Shown: positions 59,567 to 64,000 of the stretch, one piece after another
Layout of the letters: each line of letters begins with the position of its first letter
Numbering within the stretch: the stretch's first letter is position 1
Assembly: GCF_008042035.1 (NCBI RefSeq)
Contig: NZ_RDBL01000021.1
Span: forward strand, 78,214 to 142,213
Source: Streptomyces sp. col6
GTDB taxonomy: Bacteria; Actinomycetota; Actinomycetes; Streptomycetales; Streptomycetaceae
Length of the DNA: 64,000 bases
Direction of reading: 5' to 3'
Notes under the pieces: generated by a model
The model's database searches: none
What the model was told of the DNA's origin: nothing
Seen by the model: the letters and a program-made list of their open reading frames with translations, nothing else
Made by a program: the position numbers and the translations under genes

Positions 59567-62106
59567 CGGGTCGCCTCCTCGCCCCGGGCCGTGTCCCGGG
59601 CGATCTGGTGAGCCGGGTTCCCGCCCCAGAGGGCGTTCGCCGGCACTGTTTCCCCCTTCATGAGGAAGGAGTCGGGCGCCAGTGCCGCTCCGTCGCCGAG
59701 CGTGACGCCGTAGTGGACGAAGGCTCCGACACCGAGCGTGCAGTCGGCACCGATGGTGGAGCGGTCGGACTTGAAGGCGCCGTCCTCCTGCGAGTGGCAC
59801 TGCACGACACTGCCGGTATTGAGAGTGCAGCCGTCGCCGATGGTGACCATCGTGCGTTCCGTGAGATAGCAGCCGTCGTCGAAGACCCGGCGCCCTATGC
59901 GCACACCGAGCGACCGCCAGATCAGCCCCTTGAAGGGAGTGCCGTCGAAGGCCTTGAGGAACAGTTCCGAGGGAACCTTCCAGAAACGCTCACGGCGCCA
60001 GAAATGGAGGTCGTAGATCGAGCAGAAGAGCGGGGCCGGCGGGTGGAAGAACGTGACCGCACGTTCCACGAAGACGAAATAGGCAGTACTGACGAGCAGG
60101 ACCAGAACGTTGCCCAGCGCCACGGCAACGGCTCCGGCCGACGTGTAGAGTTCGGCGGCGGCCGAGACGGCCAGGGTGACCAGAAACGCGTATCCCCACC
60201 TGACCAGCAGATACAGGCCCATAGTGCGGGCATTGTGCCGGTTCTTGGCGGCCAGGCCTGCGCGGAGTTCGTCACCGGTCGGCTTGAGGCCGGCGCCGCT
60301 GTCCCGCTGGACCGACCGAGGTATCTCGAAACTGGGCGAGCCCAGCAGGCCGACGTCTTCCCGGATCCTTCCGTTCACCGGAACCATGACCTTGGTCGCC
60401 AGGAGACAGTTGTCGCCCGTCCGCCCCCGCGAGGGGTAGGCGATCCTGTTGCCCAGAAAGTTCCGGGCTCCGATCACGGTGCGGGAGACGCGGAAGGACG
60501 TACTGGAGTACTCCGCGTTGTTGACCGAGAGCCCGTCGGCGACCATCGTCCCGGTTCCCACCGCACTCAGGTACGGCGTCTCGTGCTTCACCTCGGTTCC
60601 GAAGTTCGATCCCGTCTGCTGAACCCGGGAAAGGTCGTATCCGAGGAGGCGCAGATAGGGGACCACAGCCGAACTGTCGCCGAACAGCCGCGTCAGGAAG
60701 GGCCGGTTCGTCAACAGCATGACGGCCCGGTGCACCCCGTAGTGGAAGCCGTACAGGGGATAGATCCTGCCCGGGACGAGCATGCCCGCGAGCAGCCGTG
60801 GAAGCGTGGCGAGCACGACAAGACCGAGCGGCAGGACCACGAACAGCAGCACGAAGGAAATGACCAGGGCATCCCGGTAGAACACCCATGTTGTAAGGAC
60901 AGAAGGCCCCGGTTCCAGCACCGCGGACAGCTGCGGGGCCTCGGCGAGCAGCAGCCCGACGCCTCCTACGGCCAGCGGCAAGTAGACCAGCAACGCGATC
61001 AGCAACTGCGTCACGCCGTGGAGCGACCTGCGAAGAGGCCCGCAGGACGCGGCTTCCACGACCGGGTATTCGCCGTCGGCGCGGCGGGCAGGTGAGCCGT
61101 GCCAGTGCTCCTCTGCCGGGATTGCCTGCCCGCTGTGGAGAGCGGAAGCATGCGCCAGCCGGGCGCCGTCGCCGAGTGACGTCCCGATGTCCAGCACCGA
61201 GGCCTCGGCTACGAGCGCGTTCCTCCCGAGCGTCACGGTTCCTGTCTCGATGACGCCGCCGCGGGCGCGGTAGCCGGTGAAGTAGCAGTCCTTGCGAACA
61301 ACCGAGAAGTCACCGAGGGACAGCAGGTCGGTACAGAGCGGCACGTGGCGCGAGAAGATCACGACACCCGCTCCGATCCGGGCGCCCAGTGCCCTGAGGT
61401 AGAGCGTGTAGAGCGGGGACCCGACGAAGAGGACCAGCGGGTTCGAGCGGACGAGCGTCCTCACGACCCAGAGCCGGAAGTACGCGGCACTCCAGATACG
61501 GATCCGCCGAGGCTTCCAGCGCCCTATGAGCACCCACTTGACCAGCACGGGTACGGCGCACAGCCCCACGAACGCGATGCCACCGAAGGCAACCGAGCGG
61601 AGATACACATCCAGAACGCCGGAACCGGCGGAGATCCACTCGTATCCCCGGACACCGGCGAACGCGACGCCGCACGAGTAGAGGAGAAAGGCGAGCAGCT
61701 GCATCGCGCCGCACACGACATACCCCGTGCGACCCGACGGAGCAGCCGTTGCCGCGCTGGACGTCGCGAGAACCGCGTGAGGAGGCTCGGGCGCCGAAGG
61801 AGCGGCGGCCTTCACCGCGAGGGCCAGATCCTGGACCGTGCTGTGCGCGTACACGTCCCGTATCGAGACCTGCGGCAGGTCGGAGCGCTTCCTGACCCGC
61901 GCGCAGAAATGGGCCATCACGAGGGAATCGGCACCCAGGTCCCGAAAGAAGTCGCTGTCGACCGCAACCTGGTCCCGACGCATGACATCAGCCAGAACCG
62001 CGGCGAGTGCCGCTTCCGTATCGGCAGCCGACCCCGGGGAGAAGCTGCCTTGCGCAGAGGCGCGGTCAGGTGGTGAGGACGCGACGTCTGCCTGCATTCC
62101 AGTCAT
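59563..62106 (-). CDS. Membrane polyamino-acid-synthetase-like protein with N-terminal carrier (Pls C-terminal type)
   Basis: This 847-residue protein starts at the ATG at 62106 after GAGGGAG. Residues 28-100 are an acyl/peptidyl carrier (VDSDFFRDLGADSLVMAHF, Ser61). About six membrane helices (127-155, 165-195, near 370, 415-450, and two near 650-690) alternate with three soluble lobes, two of which end like left-handed beta-helix acyltransferases (HWHGSPARR near 335; ALWGGNPAHQIARD at the end). This is the layout of the NRPS terminal domain of TIGR02353 and of epsilon-poly-lysine synthetase (Pls), where the membrane lobes polymerise the carrier-bound amino acid. Here the adenylation part is on the next gene. 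It is first in the operon. Confidence 0.88.
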   Translation of the reverse strand: MTGMQADVASSPPDRASAQGSFSPGSAADTEAALAAVLADVMRRDQVAVDSDFFRDLGADSLVMAHFCARVRKRSDLPQVSIRDVYAHSTVQDLALAVKAAAPSAPEPPHAVLATSSAATAAPSGRTGYVVCGAMQLLAFLLYSCGVAFAGVRGYEWISAGSGVLDVYLRSVAFGGIAFVGLCAVPVLVKWVLIGRWKPRRIRIWSAAYFRLWVVRTLVRSNPLVLFVGSPLYTLYLRALGARIGAGVVIFSRHVPLCTDLLSLGDFSVVRKDCYFTGYRARGGVIETGTVTLGRNALVAEASVLDIGTSLGDGARLAHASALHSGQAIPAEEHWHGSPARRADGEYPVVEAASCGPLRRSLHGVTQLLIALLVYLPLAVGGVGLLLAEAPQLSAVLEPGPSVLTTWVFYRDALVISFVLLFVVLPLGLVVLATLPRLLAGMLVPGRIYPLYGFHYGVHRAVMLLTNRPFLTRLFGDSSAVVPYLRLLGYDLSRVQQTGSNFGTEVKHETPYLSAVGTGTMVADGLSVNNAEYSSTSFRVSRTVIGARNFLGNRIAYPSRGRTGDNCLLATKVMVPVNGRIREDVGLLGSPSFEIPRSVQRDSGAGLKPTGDELRAGLAAKNRHNARTMGLYLLVRWGYAFLVTLAVSAAAELYTSAGAVAVALGNVLVLLVSTAYFVFVERAVTFFHPPAPLFCSIYDLHFWRRERFWKVPSELFLKAFDGTPFKGLIWRSLGVRIGRRVFDDGCYLTERTMVTIGDGCTLNTGSVVQCHSQEDGAFKSDRSTIGADCTLGVGAFVHYGVTLGDGAALAPDSFLMKGETVPANALWGGNPAHQIARDTARGEEATR

Positions 62107-62299
62107 GGGTGGCTCCCTCAAAGGGGTGTGCGCACGCCGAACTCCACTCTGCACGAGTCGCACGTGGACGCTCTCTACCCAGCGTTCGTCGCAGACAGCG
62201 TCAGAGTTTGCCCCACAGGGAAAGAAACTCCGGCACCATCATGCGGCTCTGCGAGAAGCCGCAGTGTGCAAGCTGGAGCCGGCCGCCGCCCCGTAAACG

Positions 62300-62342
62300 A
62301 CACCGCAGGGCCGACGATCACCGATCGTCGGCCCTGCGGTGT
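62300..62342. terminator. 20-bp perfect hairpin terminator
   Basis: ACACCGCAGGGCCGACGATC (62300-62319) pairs with its exact complement at 62323-62342 around a 3-nt loop, 11 bp after the stop of the PD40 gene. It insulates the diaminopropionate operon (its start is 194 bp further on) from upstream transcription. Confidence 0.88.
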
Positions 62343-62353
62343 GACCGGTTCGC

Positions 62354-63373
62354 TCAGCCGGTGTACGCCGGAGACACCGCCGCCGTGCTGATGCGTCGGG
62401 GCGTGCCCGTGCCGTCGGACGGGATCGTGTAGAGGTCGGCTCCGTAGTCGCCCGGCAGGGCGTAGGTCAGGGTGTGGTTGTCGTGCCAGACCGCCTGGTC
62501 GTCGACGCTGCGGGGTTCCGACAGGGCCGTTTCGTGGCCGGTGCGGAGGTCGAGGACGTACAGGTGCCACGGGGCGTCCGCCGGGAGGCCCTTGACGCGC
62601 TTCTTGTAGGCGACGCGCGTGCCGTCGGGGGAGAGGGACGGGCACTCGACGTTGGTGTGCACGGTGGTGACGGTGCGGGCCCGCAGGTCGCCGCGGACCA
62701 GATAGGTCGAGCCGCGCGTGGCCATCGTGGCGTAGAAGGTGCGGTCGTCCGAAGCAAACGTCACGCCCCAGAAGTTGACGTCGGCAGCGTGATAGGTCCG
62801 GCCGTCCTTGATCACGCGGTACGCCTCCAGCGACGGCGTCAGCCGCCCCGTGCGGGTGTCGACGACGGCCGCTCGCGTCGAGAAGTTCGTGCCCGCGTAG
62901 GAGTCGCCGCCGACGAAGGCCGTCCAGGCCGCGTACCGCCCGCTGGGTGAGACCCGGGCACGGGACGGGATCCCCGGCACGTCGTAGCGGGCGTGCTCAC
63001 GCAGCCAGGCGTCGAGGATCACCGCCTGGTAGGTCTCCTGGACGGCGCCGTGCTTCGCCTGGAGGCATACGCCGGTGCCCGAAGCGGCGTGGAAGCGGAG
63101 GCACTTGACGTTCGACGCGACCCGCGGGCTCGACGGATCCGACGCGGGGACGGACGTCAGCTCGTCGCGGTGCGGCCCCCACGCCATGTTGCGGAACACC
63201 AGCCGCCGGGATGCGGTCAGGGAAACCGGCCCGGCGGTGATCCGGGGGCCACCCGGCCGGGCCTGGTTCCTGCGGTCCGCGCGCGCCGAGGCGTGCAGCA
63301 CGGAGGCCACCGCGACGCCCGCGAGGACGACCAGGGCACAGACCAGGACCAGGATGCGGTTGCGCAGAGTCAT
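62354..63373 (-). CDS. Membrane-anchored TolB/PD40 propeller protein
   Basis: This 339-residue protein has one N-terminal membrane helix (ILVLVCALVVLAGVAVASVL) and then WD40-like/PD40 blades (RVSPSGRYAAWTAFVGGDSYAG, GVTFASDDRTFYATMATRGSTYLVRGDL, CPSLSPDGTRVAYKKRVKGL, LSEPRSVDDQAVWHDNHTLTYALPGDYGADLYTIPSDGTG). It is a TolB-like propeller facing outside. Its ATG overlaps the MFS stop as ATGA, so it is co-translated with that transporter and may be its accessory or sensor. Confidence 0.85.
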   Translation of the reverse strand: MTLRNRILVLVCALVVLAGVAVASVLHASARADRRNQARPGGPRITAGPVSLTASRRLVFRNMAWGPHRDELTSVPASDPSSPRVASNVKCLRFHAASGTGVCLQAKHGAVQETYQAVILDAWLREHARYDVPGIPSRARVSPSGRYAAWTAFVGGDSYAGTNFSTRAAVVDTRTGRLTPSLEAYRVIKDGRTYHAADVNFWGVTFASDDRTFYATMATRGSTYLVRGDLRARTVTTVHTNVECPSLSPDGTRVAYKKRVKGLPADAPWHLYVLDLRTGHETALSEPRSVDDQAVWHDNHTLTYALPGDYGADLYTIPSDGTGTPRRISTAAVSPAYTG

Positions 63374-64000
63374 ACGAGGCCTTCTGAGGGGGTCGTGGGG
63401 CGGATCGTGCGGAGGCACAGCGCGAACACGGTGCACAGGGCGAGCAGGACGGCCGACACCGCGAGCGCCCTCCGGTCGCCCCACGCCGTCCAGGCCGCGC
63501 CGAAGCCGAGCGAGCACGCGAAACGGGCCAGCGCCTGGCCCGTCTGGACGAGCGCGAGCCCGGACGAACGCAGCTCGCGCGGCACGCTGTCCGAGGCGGC
63601 CGCCATCAGCACGCCGTCGGTCGCCGCGTAGAAACCGCCGTGCAGGAGCAGCACGGCACAGGCCGCCGCCGTGCCCTGCCAGGAGCTGAGCAGCAGGGCG
63701 TACGCGAAAAGCAGGGCGCCGTGTCCGCCGAGGAACACCCGCCACCGGCCGGCCCGGTCCGCGAGCCGGCCGAGCGGGACGGCGAGGAGCAGGAAAGCGG
63801 CTGCGGTGCCGAGGGGCAGCAGCGCGAACCAGCGGTCCGGCACCCCGAGGCGCCGCTGGAGGAGCAGGAACACGAAGGAGTCACTGACCGTGGCGAGCCC
63901 GAGCAGCAGCGCGCAGACCGTGATGCGCCGCAGCTCCGGACGGTGGAGGAGAGCCAGGGCAGCGCGCAGGGTGGGGCGCGGTGCCCTGGCTCTCCTCCAC
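63370..64000 (-). CDS. MFS transporter, 5'-truncated by window edge
   Basis: The frame is open to base 64000, so the start lies outside the window; the GTG at 63873 is internal. About 210 residues are seen: the last half of a 12-helix MFS protein, with VFLLLQRRLGVPDRWFALLPLGTAAAFLLLAVPLGRLADRAGRWRVFLGG (cytoplasmic loop with GRLADRAGR motif), HGGFYAATDGVLMAAASDSVP and LRSSGLALVQTGQALARFACSLGFGAAW. It most likely exports a small molecule. It is coupled to the PD40 gene. Confidence 0.85.
   Translation of the reverse strand, partial: WRRARAPRPTLRAALALLHRPELRRITVCALLLGLATVSDSFVFLLLQRRLGVPDRWFALLPLGTAAAFLLLAVPLGRLADRAGRWRVFLGGHGALLFAYALLLSSWQGTAAACAVLLLHGGFYAATDGVLMAAASDSVPRELRSSGLALVQTGQALARFACSLGFGAAWTAWGDRRALAVSAVLLALCTVFALCLRTIRPTTPSEGLV
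63943..64000. repeat. 19-bp perfect inverted repeat at window edge
   Basis: GTGGAGGAGAGCCAGGGCA (63943-63961) is the exact reverse complement of 63982-64000, with a 20-nt centre, inside the MFS coding frame. It may extend beyond the window. Confidence 0.7.

Noticed and set aside
62243..62262. Small stem GCGGCT...AGCCGC in the leader of the Pls-like gene
   Set aside because: Six base pairs only in very GC-rich DNA; not distinguishable from chance.
1..64000. tRNA, rRNA, CRISPR array, insertion sequence or prophage
   Set aside because: No cloverleaf, ribosomal, repeat-spacer, transposase or integrase signal was seen on either strand; the truncated genes have no flanking IS ends.

Overview
The window is high-GC actinobacterial DNA and reads as a Streptomyces chromosome. 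The signs are GTG and TTG starts, many short ATGA/TAATG gene overlaps, secreted and lipoprotein enzymes, several TetR/LysR/GntR/XRE regulators, SpoIIE-type phosphatases, MmyB-type XRE proteins and FG-GAP proteins. No tRNA, rRNA, CRISPR array, integrase or intact insertion sequence was seen. At least six genes are broken (hemC-like, ABC permease, DUF3500 fragment, HpcH aldolase fragment, XRE regulator, sortase) and one (PHP hydrolase) looks 5'-truncated. That density suggests an accessory chromosome-arm region, although two of the frameshifts are single bases missing from C runs and could be sequencing errors.

Layout. 0-8.6 kb: partial SDR, tandem NUDIX protein, frameshifted hemC paralogue, a LysR/cupin divergent pair with a clear LysR box, DoxX, DUF6461- and DUF6193-like proteins, secreted GH43. 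8.8-17.1 kb: a complete aminophosphonate uptake and catabolism locus on the minus strand. A GntR/UTRA regulator is followed by an FAD oxidoreductase, a phosphonatase-like HAD, an ABC ATPase, two permeases, a substrate-binding lipoprotein and a Tat-exported phosphodiesterase. A shared 16-bp motif lies in front of both the first and the last of these structural genes. 17-32 kb: mixed small genes, three TetR-regulated divergons with readable operators, a decayed ABC exporter and a PP2C phosphatase. 32-45 kb: an FG-GAP protein, a PHP hydrolase, a deletion scar joining two 5'-truncated genes, a leucine-rich-repeat-variant protein, an MFS transporter, and an ADH/cupin/AKR redox operon bracketed by two MmyB-type XRE regulators (one frameshifted). 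45-54 kb: a translationally coupled pair of large secreted proteins (S8 protease and beta-propeller-like protein), a sortase remnant, an anti-sigma-like ATPase, and a SigK/RskA-like ECF pair.

53.9-62.1 kb is the most interesting region. It is a five-gene minus-strand operon: a membrane protein with an N-terminal carrier domain and a poly-amino-acid-synthetase-type (Pls) C-terminal region; an NRPS made of half a condensation domain, an adenylation domain and a carrier; a clavaminate-synthase-like Fe(II)/2-oxoglutarate oxygenase; SbnB; and SbnA. SbnA and SbnB homologues make L-2,3-diaminopropionate. The adenylation pocket read here (DIWQSTADDK) looks suited to a short diamino acid. The inferred product is an oligo- or poly-diaminopropionate, possibly hydroxylated, built by a Pls-like synthetase split over two polypeptides. 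No thioesterase, MbtH, PPTase or exporter is present inside the operon. A 20-bp hairpin terminator separates it from the coupled MFS/PD40 genes that run off the right edge.
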